Below are positions 53,469-62,776 of a stretch of 64,000 nucleotides of DNA, piece after piece. Numbering within the stretch: the stretch's first letter is position 1; each line of letters starts with the position of its first letter. The notes under the pieces were generated by a model. The model did no database searches, was not told where the DNA came from, and saw only the letters and a program-made list of their open reading frames with translations. The stretch is taken from assembly GCA_963812885.1 (NCBI GenBank), contig CAWEWZ010000002.1, positions 248,001 to 312,000 on the forward strand. The letters run 5' to 3'. A program made the position numbers and the translations under genes. The DNA is from Bog-756 sp963812885. GTDB lineage: Bacteria > Actinomycetota > Acidimicrobiia > Acidimicrobiales > RAAP-2.

Positions 53469-54311
53469 TCACGCGAAGTCGGGCACCGGGGGCAGGCGGC
53501 CGGCCAGAAGGCTCTGGAGTCGTTCGCGCAGCTGGGCAGGATAGGCGTCGTGAGTCAGGATCAAGAACATTTCGGCCCGGATGCCGGCGATGACCATGCG
53601 GGCCACCTCGGCCGGGTCCATCCCTCCAGCCACCGCTTGGGCCAGATAGTCGGACACGAATTTCTGGTCCTCGGTGACCACGGTGGCCAGAGGCGCGGGC
53701 CGGTGCCGGTCGGAGTCGACGATGTTGGTGGTGATCATGCCCGGGCAGAGCACCGACGCCTTGATGCTCGACCCGACCGCCTCCAGATCGTGGGCCAGCG
53801 ACTCGGTGGCGGCAAAGGCGGCGAACTTCGAGATGGCGTAGGGAGCCTCGAACGGGGCGCCGAGCAGTCCGGCCACCGATGCCGTGTTGACGACATGGCC
53901 TTCGGTCCCCTGGGCGATCATCCGGGGGACGAAGGCGCGTATGCCGTTGAGGATCCCCCACAGGTTGACGCCGAAGACGAATTCGAAGTCGGCGGCCGGC
54001 CGGTCCCAAATGAAGCCGCCGACGAACACACCGGCGTTGTTGCACAACACGTCGACCTGGCCCCAGCGATCGAAGACGGAGTCGGCCAGCTGGTCCACAG
54101 ATTCAGCCCTGCTCACGTCACTGACCTGGGCCATGACCTCACACGACGGGAATCGGGCTCGGGCCAGCTCGGCCGACGCCTCGACGTCGTCGCCGTCGAT
54201 GTCGACCATGGCCACCCGCATCCCCTCGGCCGCCAATCCGAGAGCCAGCGCCCGACCGATGCCGCTGCCCGCCCCGGTCACCACGGCTGTCTTCCCTCGG
54301 AATTCCTGCAT
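53469..54311 (-). CDS. Short-chain dehydrogenase/reductase
   Basis: From the ATG at 54311 the protein reads MQEFRGKTAVVTGAGSGIGR, then VAMVDIDGDDVEA (NAD-type acidic residue), NNAGVFVGGF, the catalytic Ser in VVNTASVAGLLGAPFEAPYA and Tyr/Lys in YAISKFAA. The C-terminus is extended (MFLILTHDAYPAQLRERLQS) as in the atypical SDRs that work on large lipids. It lies between the esterase and the SRPBCC gene in an apparent three-gene operon. Confidence 0.88.
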   Translation of the reverse strand: MQEFRGKTAVVTGAGSGIGRALALGLAAEGMRVAMVDIDGDDVEASAELARARFPSCEVMAQVSDVSRAESVDQLADSVFDRWGQVDVLCNNAGVFVGGFIWDRPAADFEFVFGVNLWGILNGIRAFVPRMIAQGTEGHVVNTASVAGLLGAPFEAPYAISKFAAFAATESLAHDLEAVGSSIKASVLCPGMITTNIVDSDRHRPAPLATVVTEDQKFVSDYLAQAVAGGMDPAEVARMVIAGIRAEMFLILTHDAYPAQLRERLQSLLAGRLPPVPDFA

Positions 54312-54366
54312 CTCGAAGATCCTCTCGGTGGCGATCGGTGGAGTGGGTGGTCGTGGGCGGTCGGGG

Positions 54367-55287
54367 TTAGGTGGCCGGTGACCGCAGGTCCGCCGCACCG
54401 AACACACCGGCCAGGAACGAGCCCATGGCGGCGATGCTCTGGTCTGCTTCCGGGATCACCGACCCCGGGAACGCCTGGAAGACGTGGATCATCTCGGGCC
54501 ACACGGTGAGCGAGACATTCACCCCGGCCTCCCGCAGCCGGTCGGTCAGTCGCACGGAGTCGTCGATCAGCACCTCGCTCTCGCCCACCTCGATCCGCAT
54601 CGGGGGGAGTCCCCCGAGATTCTCGGCGAAGAGCGGAGACACGAGCTCGCTCCGCGGGTCCGTCCCGGCCAGGTAGGCCTCGGCCATCAGGTCGAGACCC
54701 GATTTGGACACCATCGGATCCCGGCCCCCGATCCGGGGGTAGGCGGGCGATGATTGGGTCAGGTCGGCCCACGGCGACAGGCACACGGCGGCCGCCGGAA
54801 GGGGTACCCCCGCGGCCCGCAGGGCGAGCAGGGTGGCCACGGTGAGCCCGCCACCGGCCGAGTCGCCGGCGATGGCGATCTGCTCGGGGGCGGCACCGAT
54901 GGCCAGCAGGTCGCGGTAGGCGCCCGTGGCGTCGTCGACCGCCGCCGGGAACGGGTGCTCGGGAGCGAGCCGGTAGTCGAGCGTGACCACCGGGCACCCG
55001 GTGGCCATGGCCAGCCGACTTCCCAGGCCGCGGTGACTGCCGAGCGAGCCGATGCAGTAGCCGCCCCCATGCAGGTACAGCACCACCCCGTCGGCGGTGA
55101 CGGCCTCGGGGGCGAGCCACTCGCCGGATCGGCCGGCCAACGCGACCGGCTCCACCGACACCCCGTCGGGAGGCAGCGATGTGGCGGCCATGGCGTCGAG
55201 CGCCTCCCGCTGCTCGGCGATGGTGGCCGCCGACAGCCCGGATTCGGCCAGAAGCGCGCTGACCGTCTCGATTCCGGCGTGGCTCAT
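54367..55287 (-). CDS. Alpha/beta hydrolase, hormone-sensitive lipase family esterase
   Basis: An intact 306-residue enzyme. VVLYLHGGGYCIGSLGSHRG gives the HGGG oxyanion motif and AIAGDSAGGGLTVATLLALR the nucleophile Ser. SEVLIDDSVRLTDRL carries the acid and PEMIHVFQAFPG the His. It hydrolyses short or medium acyl esters in the cytoplasm. It is the first gene of a leftward set with an SDR and an SRPBCC protein, probably lipid or aromatic-ester catabolism. Confidence 0.88.
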   Translation of the reverse strand: MSHAGIETVSALLAESGLSAATIAEQREALDAMAATSLPPDGVSVEPVALAGRSGEWLAPEAVTADGVVLYLHGGGYCIGSLGSHRGLGSRLAMATGCPVVTLDYRLAPEHPFPAAVDDATGAYRDLLAIGAAPEQIAIAGDSAGGGLTVATLLALRAAGVPLPAAAVCLSPWADLTQSSPAYPRIGGRDPMVSKSGLDLMAEAYLAGTDPRSELVSPLFAENLGGLPPMRIEVGESEVLIDDSVRLTDRLREAGVNVSLTVWPEMIHVFQAFPGSVIPEADQSIAAMGSFLAGVFGAADLRSPAT

Positions 55288-55508
55288 GCGGTCATCGGCC
55301 TTCCAGTCATGGGTTCCCTCCGGTGCTCATCGATCGGGCCCCACATTGGCACATCCGGCTCCAGGGCGGACCGTTCAGGAGGGTCGGAACTGCGCTGACC
55401 AGGTCGTTCGACCCGCTCACCTCAACTTCGGGCCCCAAACTGCCGATACCCAGTCTGGGTGGAAGTTCGCCCGAAGCATGACGAACACAAAGGGCAGAGG
55501 GGTGTTGC

Positions 55509-56738
55509 ATGGGGCAGCGATCGACGCGAACAGTGTGTCTGTGCGCCGCGGGACTGATGACGTTGGCCACGATGGCCCTGGCCCAACCGCTGGTGCGCGA
55601 TGTACCTGCCGCCGCCAGCGCGGCGCCCGCCCAGTCGACCAATAACTTCTGGCTGGCCACGGCCACCGGTGACTTGTACACATTCGGGGTCGAGTCCTAC
55701 GGGGATCCCGGCGGAGCCCCGCTCAACCGGCCCATCGTGGACCTGGTCCCCTCCAGGGACCGGCACGGCTACTGGATGGTCGCCTCCGACGGCGGGATCT
55801 TCTCCTACGGGGACACCCGCTTCTTCGGCTCGACCGGCGCCCTCACCCTCAACAAGCCCATCGTCGGTCTCAGCCCCACCAACAACCAGAGTGGCTACTG
55901 GATGGTCGCCTCCGACGGCGGGATCTTCTCCTACGGCAACGCCAACTTCTACGGCTCGACCGGCGCCCTCACCCTCAACAAGCCGATCGTGGCCATGTCG
56001 GCGACCCCGGACGACAAGGGGTACTGGCTGGTGGCATCGGACGGCGGGGTCTTCGCCTTCGGCGACGCCGCCTTCTACGGGTCGACCGGCGACCTGAGGC
56101 TGGACCAGCCGATCGTGGCCATGGACCCGACCCCCGACGGCAGGGGGTACTGGCTGGTGGCATCGGACGGCGGGGTCTTCGCCTTCGGCGACGCCGCCTT
56201 CTACGGCTCCACGGCCGGCAGCCCAGGGGACCCGGTCGAGCGTCTGATCACCACTCCGACGGGGCATGGATACTGGATCGTGCAGCAGAACGGAAGCGCC
56301 ACCGCCTTCGGCGATGCCCTGTCGCGGACGCTGCCGGCCACCGCCCTCCTGTTCAGGCCCACGACACCGGGTGACCGGGCCGTGCTCTTCGCCTTCCAGC
56401 AGCTGGGAAAGCCGTACATCTGGGGTGGCAACGGCCCAGTGGGCTACGACTGCTCCGGACTCGCCCTGGCCTCGTGGGTCCATGGCGCCGGCATCGGCTT
56501 CGCCCGGGTGGCCGATGACCAGTACCACACGGCCGGCTCCGCCGTCTCGATGGGCGACCTGCGAGCCGGCGACCTTGTCTTCTGGGGCTACCGGGCCGAC
56601 GACTGGACCAGCGTGTACCACACCGCCCTCGTCGTGGGCGGAAACCGAATCGTCGAAGCCACCGGCAATCACGTCCAGCTGAATGTGCTCAACCAGTGGG
56701 GCTCCGATGACCTGATGCCCGTCGGCCGGCGGCCCTGA
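55509..56738 (+). CDS. Secreted NlpC/P60 peptidase with N-terminal 42-residue repeats
   Basis: The signal peptide (VCLCAAGLMTLATMALAQPL) is followed by five or six repeats of period 42 with GYWMVASDGGIFSYGDTRFF and GYWLVASDGGVFAFGDAAFY, and a linker. The C-terminal NlpC/P60 domain begins AVLFAFQQLGKPYIWGGNGP and has the catalytic Cys in GYDCSGLALASW, the His in VYHTALVVGG and a polar third residue in EATGNHVQLN. It would cut peptidoglycan stem peptides in the wall, with the repeats as a binding or propeller module. AGAGGGG precedes the ATG. Confidence 0.88.
   Translation: MGQRSTRTVCLCAAGLMTLATMALAQPLVRDVPAAASAAPAQSTNNFWLATATGDLYTFGVESYGDPGGAPLNRPIVDLVPSRDRHGYWMVASDGGIFSYGDTRFFGSTGALTLNKPIVGLSPTNNQSGYWMVASDGGIFSYGNANFYGSTGALTLNKPIVAMSATPDDKGYWLVASDGGVFAFGDAAFYGSTGDLRLDQPIVAMDPTPDGRGYWLVASDGGVFAFGDAAFYGSTAGSPGDPVERLITTPTGHGYWIVQQNGSATAFGDALSRTLPATALLFRPTTPGDRAVLFAFQQLGKPYIWGGNGPVGYDCSGLALASWVHGAGIGFARVADDQYHTAGSAVSMGDLRAGDLVFWGYRADDWTSVYHTALVVGGNRIVEATGNHVQLNVLNQWGSDDLMPVGRRP
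55767..56220 (+). repeat. 126-base tandem repeats in the NlpC/P60 gene
   Basis: Units start at about 55767, 55893, 56019 and 56145, exactly 126 bases apart. Units 1 and 2 are nearly identical at the DNA level, as are units 3 and 4, but the two pairs differ in codon choice (ATGGTCGCCTCC against CTGGTGGCATCG). This points to two separate recent duplications or pairwise gene conversion. Confidence 0.75.
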
Positions 56739-56957
56739 GATCCCCGTAGATCAGGGTCCACTCGAGACCCTGACCGACAGCGTGAACTGGTAGTCGATCA
56801 CCCGGCCTGTCGCCGTCGCTCCCGGATCGGTCCCCGGCCCTCGCCGGCGGAGGCGAACGGGCACGTGGCGCTGCGCTTGACAACCCGGTGACCGGCCCGG
56901 GCAGACTCTGGGCGACAGGGCGCACTCCCGACCTGCATCCCAGGAAAGCTGAGCTCC

Positions 56958-57959
56958 ATGACGTCGACCACCGTGAGATTCGGGATTCTCGGCGCGGCGC
57001 GGATCGCGCCGGCGGCCCTGATCCGGCCGGCAACCTCGAATCCGGAGGTCACCGTCGAGGCCGTGGCCGCCCGTGACCCGGTCCGGGCCGCCGGATACGC
57101 CACCAAGCACCGGATCCCCCGTGTCGCCGACAGCTACGAGGCGATCATCACCGATCCCGATATCGATGCCGTCTATGTCCCCCTCCCCAACAGCCTGCAC
57201 GCCGAGTGGACCATGGCCGCGCTGGCCGCCGGGAAGCACGTCCTGTGCGAGAAGCCGTTCACTTCCAATGCCGACGAGGCGGCCGTGGTTGCCGGTGCCG
57301 CCGCCCGAGCGGCAGTCGGATCCGGCCTCGTTGTCCTCGAGGCGTTCCACTACCGCTACCATCCGCTCGCCCACCGAATGCTCGAGATCGTCGAATCGGG
57401 CGAGCTCGGGCACATGCACCACATCGAGACATGGTTGTGCGCCCCGATCGCCAACAGGTCGGACATCAGATACCAGTTCGACCTGGGCGGCGGGGCGATG
57501 ATGGACATGGGTTCCTATGTGGTCCACATGGCCCGGATGCTCGGCCGGGAGGAACCGGCGGTGATCTCGGCCACGGCCAAGCACCACGGGCCCGACGTCG
57601 ATCGCGCCATGTCGGCAGAGCTGCAATTCCCGAGCGGGCACACCGCGTCGGTGCACTGTTCGATGTGGTCGTCGTCCTTTCTCCATCTGGCCGCCCGGGC
57701 CGTGGGCGACCGCGGGGAACTGCGGGTGTTCAACCCGATCGCGCCCCAGTACGCCAGCTGGTTGACCGTCCGCTCGGGTGGCGCCCGGCGTTTCGAGATC
57801 CCGGCCCGACGGCCCACCTACGCCTACCAACTGGACGCATTCTGTGACGCAGTTCTCCGAGGTCAGCCCGCACTGACCACGCCCCAGGAGGCGGTGGCCA
57901 ACATGGCCATCATCGATGCCGTGTACCGTGCAGCCAACATGCGCCCGAGAGGAGCGTGA
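56958..57959 (+). CDS. Gfo/Idh/MocA family oxidoreductase
   Basis: An intact 333-residue protein. The N-terminal Rossmann motif is FGILGAARIAPAALI, and GKHVLCEKPFTSNADEA holds the conserved EKP, with the Lys in the active site. FDLGGGAMMDMGSYVVHMAR is the family's GG-x-x-x-D-x-G-x-H-like motif. It oxidises or reduces a hydroxyl of a sugar or cyclitol with NAD(P). It is followed after 22 bases by a PLP enzyme and then a sugar kinase, and is probably the first gene of that operon. Confidence 0.9.
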   Translation: MTSTTVRFGILGAARIAPAALIRPATSNPEVTVEAVAARDPVRAAGYATKHRIPRVADSYEAIITDPDIDAVYVPLPNSLHAEWTMAALAAGKHVLCEKPFTSNADEAAVVAGAAARAAVGSGLVVLEAFHYRYHPLAHRMLEIVESGELGHMHHIETWLCAPIANRSDIRYQFDLGGGAMMDMGSYVVHMARMLGREEPAVISATAKHHGPDVDRAMSAELQFPSGHTASVHCSMWSSSFLHLAARAVGDRGELRVFNPIAPQYASWLTVRSGGARRFEIPARRPTYAYQLDAFCDAVLRGQPALTTPQEAVANMAIIDAVYRAANMRPRGA

Positions 57960-57981
57960 CCCCAGCCAAGGAGTGAGCACC

Positions 57982-59373
57982 ATGAGCACCTTCCCCTACG
58001 ACGGCCGCTTCGCCGTGCACCGTCACCTTCCCGAGGAGGGAACTCCCCGCTCCGAGATCCTCGACTCGCTCCGAACCATGGCCACCGAAGAGGACGCCTC
58101 CTGGGAATCGGGAAAGTGCTCGGGCACCATGTACTGCGGGGACCACGAGCACTACGCCTTCATGAACGAGGCCTTCGGTATGTTCGCCCACGTCAACGTC
58201 CTCCAGAGGGACATCTGTCCGAGCGCCACCAAGTTCGAAGCCGAGATCATCGCCATGACCCTCGACCTCCTGCACGCCGAAGCCGTCACCGACGGCGACC
58301 CGGCGGGACTGGTGGCCACCGGCGGGACCGGGAGCATCTGCCACGCCATGCTGGCCTACCGCGAGCACGGCGCCCAGGTCCGTGGGATCAGCCGACCCAA
58401 CGTGATCAAGCCGGAGACCGCCCATCCCGCCTTCGACAAAGCCTGTCATCTCTTCGGGATCGAGCTGAAGTTGGCTCCGACCGATCCGGTCAGTACCCAG
58501 GTCGACCCCGAGTGGGTCGACCGGAACATCGACGCCGGCACCGTGGCCATCATCGGGTCGGCCTGCAACTACGGCTACGGGACCATCGATCCGATCGGGA
58601 CTCTCTCCGACATCGCGCTGCGGCACGGGGTCGGGCTCCACGTGGACAGCTGCCTCGGTGGCTTCATCCTCCCGTTCGGACAGGAGTTGGGCTACGACAT
58701 CCCCGTGTTCGACTATCGCATCCCCGGTGTGACCTCGATGTCGGCCGACACCCACAAGTACGGGTATGCGTTCAAGGGCACATCCGTGCTCACCTTCCGC
58801 GACAAGGCGCTCCGCAACGCCCAGTATTTCTTCCTCACCGACTGGACCGGCGGGAAGTACTGTTCCCCGGGCATGGAGGGGTCCCGCTCCGGCGGTCTCA
58901 TCGCCGCCACCTGGGCGGCCATGGTCCAGCTCGGCCGCGCGGGCTACCGCCGCTACGCACGGGCCATTTTCGAGACCGCGGCGGCCATGCAGGCATCGGT
59001 GCGGACCCATCCCGAACTGCGCATCCTGGGCAATCCGACCTTCCTGTTCAGCTTCACCTCCGACGAATTCGACATCTACCACGTGAACGACTTCATGCGA
59101 ACGCGCGGTTGGCGGTTCAACGGCCAGCAGTACCCCAACGCCCTGCACATGGCGGTGACCCGGCCCCAGACCCAACCCGGGGTGGCCGACGCCTTCGACG
59201 CCGACCTGGCCGAGGCCGTGGCCTACGCTCACCAGCACGCCGACGAGGCGCCGAAGTCGGGGGCCGTCTACGGGGGCGTCATCGGGGGGATGACCGACGA
59301 GGCCGACGAGTTCATCAAGGCGGTGATGGCCGACATGATGGACGGCCAGCAGGCCATCCCGGCCGACGCCTGA
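57982..59373 (+). CDS. PLP-dependent lyase/decarboxylase, sphingosine-1-phosphate lyase-like
   Basis: The ATG at 57982 follows AAGGAG. The fold type I motifs are GLVATGGTGSICHAMLAYRE near residue 110, GLHVDSCLGGFILPFGQELG with the PLP-nitrogen Asp, and MSADTHKYGYAFKGTSVLTF with the Schiff-base Lys. GKYCSPGMEGSRSGGLIAAT is typical of the S1P lyase/glutamate decarboxylase branch. 463 residues, soluble, no membrane anchor. With a kinase and an oxidoreductase beside it, retro-aldol cleavage or decarboxylation of a phosphorylated amino polyol is plausible but not shown. Confidence 0.85.
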   Translation: MSTFPYDGRFAVHRHLPEEGTPRSEILDSLRTMATEEDASWESGKCSGTMYCGDHEHYAFMNEAFGMFAHVNVLQRDICPSATKFEAEIIAMTLDLLHAEAVTDGDPAGLVATGGTGSICHAMLAYREHGAQVRGISRPNVIKPETAHPAFDKACHLFGIELKLAPTDPVSTQVDPEWVDRNIDAGTVAIIGSACNYGYGTIDPIGTLSDIALRHGVGLHVDSCLGGFILPFGQELGYDIPVFDYRIPGVTSMSADTHKYGYAFKGTSVLTFRDKALRNAQYFFLTDWTGGKYCSPGMEGSRSGGLIAATWAAMVQLGRAGYRRYARAIFETAAAMQASVRTHPELRILGNPTFLFSFTSDEFDIYHVNDFMRTRGWRFNGQQYPNALHMAVTRPQTQPGVADAFDADLAEAVAYAHQHADEAPKSGAVYGGVIGGMTDEADEFIKAVMADMMDGQQAIPADA

Positions 59374-59410
59374 TCGGGCCAACGGCTCCCCCGTCCCGGC
59401 ACCCCGCCTG

Positions 59411-60975
59411 ATGGCACCGGGCACCTCCCCCGAAGACCGCTTCGTCCTCGCCGTCGATTTGGGCACGGGCGGACCCAAGGTGGGGCTGGTCTCGCTCACC
59501 GGCGTGATCGCCTGGTCGGAGCACCAGCCCGTCCCGACCGACCACGGCGACGACGGCGGGGTCACCCAGGATGCCGAGGTGTGGTGGCGCCTGGTCTCCT
59601 CGGCGGCCCGACGGGCCGTCCGCTCCGGCGCAGTAGCGGTGGGGAGCATCGTGGCCGTCTCCTGCACCGGGCAGTGGTCGAGCACCGTACCCGTGGGCCC
59701 GGATGGGCGGTCGGTCGGACCCTGCCTCATGTGGCTCGACACCCGGGGCGCCGACCTGGTCCGGAAGGCGGTGGGGGGACCGATCGGTGGCTATGCCCCC
59801 CTGGCCCTGGCCCGTTGGATCCGGCACAGTGGCGGCGCCCCCTCCACGTCGGGTGCCGACCCCATCGGTCACATGCTGTTCCTCGAGCACGGACAACCCG
59901 AGGTGGCGGAGGCCGCCCGTTGGTACCTCGAACCGGTCGACTACCTCTCCATGCGCTTCTCGGGGGTGGCCGCGGCCTCGCCGGCTTCGATGGCCGGGGC
60001 CTGGCTCACCGACAACAGGCGTCCCGACCGCCTCTCCTACGACCCGGTCCTGGTGAAGACGTCGGGCGTCCCCGGGCAGAAGCTGCCCCCGTTGGTCCCG
60101 ACCTGCAGCGTCCTGGGAACCGTCCAGCCCCACGTGGCCGAGGACCTCGGGCTCGAGCCCGGAGTGGTGGTGGTGGCGGGCACCCCCGATCTGCACTCGG
60201 CGGCGGCCGGCGCCGGCGCCGTCCTCGGCCACCAGGCCCACCTGGCCATCTCGACCACCAGTTGGGTGAGCTGTCCCTACGCGAAGAAGAAGACCGATCC
60301 GATCCGTCAGATGGCCACCGTGCCCGGATTTCTGCCCGGCCTCAACCTGGTGGCCAACAACCAGGAGTCGGGCGGCGGTGCCCTCCAGTGGTTGCGCGAC
60401 TGCCTGGGCGCGGGGACCGAACCGTGGTCGTTCGACCAGTTGACCGGACTCGCCGCTCGGGCCCAGCCGGGCAGCGGCGGAGTGCTCTTCACGCCGTGGC
60501 TGGCCGGTGAACGGTCCCCGATCGACGACCGCGGGCGCGGGCCGGGTTCCACAACCTGTCGCTGCAGACGACCCGGGCGGAGATGGTCCGCGCCGTGCTG
60601 GAGGGAGTCGCCTTCAACTCCCGCTGGCTGTCCGAGGCGGTCGAGCGGTTCACCGGTCGCCGGTTCGATTCGATCCGGGCCATCGGGGGCGGGGCCACCT
60701 CGCCCCTCTGGTGCTCGATCTTCGCCGACGTCCTCGACCGGCCCATCGAGCAGGTCGGCGATCCGATGCACGCCAATCTCCGGGGCAGCGCCCTGCTGGC
60801 CGCCCTGGCCCTGGGCGCAGTGACACCGGAGGAGCTCCGGTCGCTGGTGCCGGTGACGGCCATCCACCACCCCGATCCGGCGTGGCGTGAGCGGTACGAC
60901 CGGCTGTTCGCCGAATTCCCCGCCCTCTACCGCGCCCAGAAGGGCATGTTCAGGCGACTCAATCGGCGACGGTGA
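59411..60975 (+). CDS. FGGY family carbohydrate kinase, xylulokinase-like (one frameshift)
   Basis: The N-terminal ATP/sugar kinase fold reads FVLAVDLGTGGPKVGLVSLT, then VSCTGQWSSTVPVGPDGR and CLMWLDTRGADLVRKAVGG. GVLFTPWLAGERSPIDDRG precedes a frameshift near 60530, and the second half resumes MVRAVLEGVAFNSRWLSEAV, IRAIGGGATSPLWCSIFADV and LRGSALLAALALGAV. All expected FGGY blocks are there; about 520 residues corrected. It phosphorylates a sugar or polyol. It follows the PLP enzyme by 37 bases. The end overlaps the convergent GGDEF-EAL gene by 17 bases. Confidence 0.85.
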
Positions 60976-62776
60976 GCGTCGGAGGCGTCCCGGTGCCGGT
61001 GAGCACCGATTGTCCGACGACAAAGGAATGGGCCGGTCCCGGCCGGGCCAACAGGAATCCCTGTGCCTCGTCGCACCCCATGACTCCGACGGCGGCCAGC
61101 TCGGCTTCGGTCTCGACACCCTCGGCCACCACCCGCAACCCGAGCTTGTGGGCCAGGTCGACCACGGCGGCAACGATGGTCGGATCCTGATCCGGAGAAC
61201 CGAGGCCGGCCACGAAGCTCCGATCGACCTTGAGGCGGTCGATGGGCAGTCCCTGCAGGTACAACAGCGACGAGTAGCCGGTGCCGAAATCGTCGAGGGC
61301 GATGTGGACGCCGAGCTCCCTGATCCTCCGCATGACGGCGCCGACCCGATCGATGTCCACGACCAGAACGGACTCGGTCACCTCGAGGACCAACGATCGG
61401 GGATCGAGCATCGAACGCGACAGGGCACCCTCCACGTCACTGAAGAAGTCGGGGTCCTGCAACTGGCAGGCCGAGACATTGACCGACACGGTCAGGTCGG
61501 GGTGGCCCTGCTCCTGCCACTGACGACACTGGCCGGCGGCCTCGTGGAGCACCCACCGGCCGACCGGGATGATCTCCCGGCTCCGTTCGAGCAGCGGCAC
61601 GAACTCGACCGGTGAGACGGCGCCCAACTCGGGGTGGTTCCACCGTAACAATGCCTCCATCCCCACCATGTCCCCGCCCAGCCTGAACAACGGCTGGTAA
61701 TGAACCGAGAGCTGCCGGCACTGGTGGGCCACCCGCAGGTCGTGGGCCAGTTGACTCTGGCGCAGGCTGTCCGAGCCGATCACGGCGTCGTAGAGCTCGT
61801 AGCGGGCCGGTCCACGCCGCTTGGCCTGGTACATGGCCGCGTCAGCGTGAGCCAGGTTCACCTCGGGGTTGACGTCCCCCACGACCTCGGCGATCCCGAT
61901 GCTCACCGACGTGTAGAGGTGCCGATCCCCCATGGCCACCGGCGGACGCATGGCCACGTGGATGCGCTCGGCCAGGGTGCGGGCCGCAGCCGGAGCATCG
62001 TCGAGCCCCTCGGCCAGCACGACGAACTCATCACCCCCCAGACGGGCCACGGTGTCCGACGTGCGCACCAGCTCCTGCAGCCGGGAGGCCACGGCGACGA
62101 GGAGGCAGTCCCCAGCCGCATGTCCGAACCGGTCGTTGACCGCCTTGAAGTTGTCCAGGTCGAGGTAGAGCAGCATGGCGCCGGTGTGCCGGCGCTCCAG
62201 CGAGGCGGCGGCGTGCTCCAGACGGTCGACCAGCAGGGCACGGTTGGGCAATCCGGTCAGTTGGTCGTGCAGGGCCTGGTGGGCCAGCGAGGCCTGCTCC
62301 TCGTCGAGACGGCGCTGGAGCATCCGGCGGGTGGCATCGAACTGGCGGATGACCCGGACCAGGCTGCCGTCGCAGCTGAACCGGACGACATCACAGGCCA
62401 GCTTCAGTACGTCCTCCCCGATCTCGAGGCGCGTCGCCTCCTCGCCGAGGACGGCGATGGTGCAGTCCCGCCAGGCCAGGTACGCCTTGGCCACGCTGTC
62501 CAGGCGGGTGTTCGCGAGGATGGCCTGTTCGCCCTGCCCGTCGAGGCGCGCCTCGTCATCGGTGGAGGCGGCCTCGCCGGTGGCCAGCCAGCGACCGATC
62601 AGCAAGGTGCCCAACCCGGCGGTGGCCAATGCCTGCCCACCGAGCTCGGCGAAGCGGCGGTCGACGAACCGGCCGACCTCATCGGCCCGGGCCATGAGGG
62701 CGTTACCGAGCGCGATCCGTTCGTCATCCACCTCCGTCTCCGGAACCCGGACATCCGCCGGCAGCTGGTCGGTCAT
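60959..62776 (-). CDS. GGDEF-EAL cyclic-di-GMP signalling protein
   Basis: The ATG at 62776 starts a 605-residue protein. Residues 1-165 are a helical sensory or input domain of unknown kind. The GGDEF domain has GAMLLYLDLDNFKAVNDRFG and the intact signature TVARLGGDEFVVLAEG. The EAL domain keeps EALLRW, the Asn of VSVNVSACQL, the Glu of LVLEVTES, IALDDFGTGYSSLLYLQG, DRLKVDRSFV and VAEGVETEAEL, so phosphodiesterase activity is expected. No membrane segment, so it is probably cytoplasmic. The start overlaps the stop of the upstream GGDEF-EAL gene (ATGA), showing coupling. Confidence 0.9.
   Translation of the reverse strand: MTDQLPADVRVPETEVDDERIALGNALMARADEVGRFVDRRFAELGGQALATAGLGTLLIGRWLATGEAASTDDEARLDGQGEQAILANTRLDSVAKAYLAWRDCTIAVLGEEATRLEIGEDVLKLACDVVRFSCDGSLVRVIRQFDATRRMLQRRLDEEQASLAHQALHDQLTGLPNRALLVDRLEHAAASLERRHTGAMLLYLDLDNFKAVNDRFGHAAGDCLLVAVASRLQELVRTSDTVARLGGDEFVVLAEGLDDAPAAARTLAERIHVAMRPPVAMGDRHLYTSVSIGIAEVVGDVNPEVNLAHADAAMYQAKRRGPARYELYDAVIGSDSLRQSQLAHDLRVAHQCRQLSVHYQPLFRLGGDMVGMEALLRWNHPELGAVSPVEFVPLLERSREIIPVGRWVLHEAAGQCRQWQEQGHPDLTVSVNVSACQLQDPDFFSDVEGALSRSMLDPRSLVLEVTESVLVVDIDRVGAVMRRIRELGVHIALDDFGTGYSSLLYLQGLPIDRLKVDRSFVAGLGSPDQDPTIVAAVVDLAHKLGLRVVAEGVETEAELAAVGVMGCDEAQGFLLARPGPAHSFVVGQSVLTGTGTPPTLTVAD

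Noticed and set aside
55767..56220. CRISPR-like array
   Set aside because: The 126-base periodic units are in-frame coding repeats of a secreted hydrolase without spacers.
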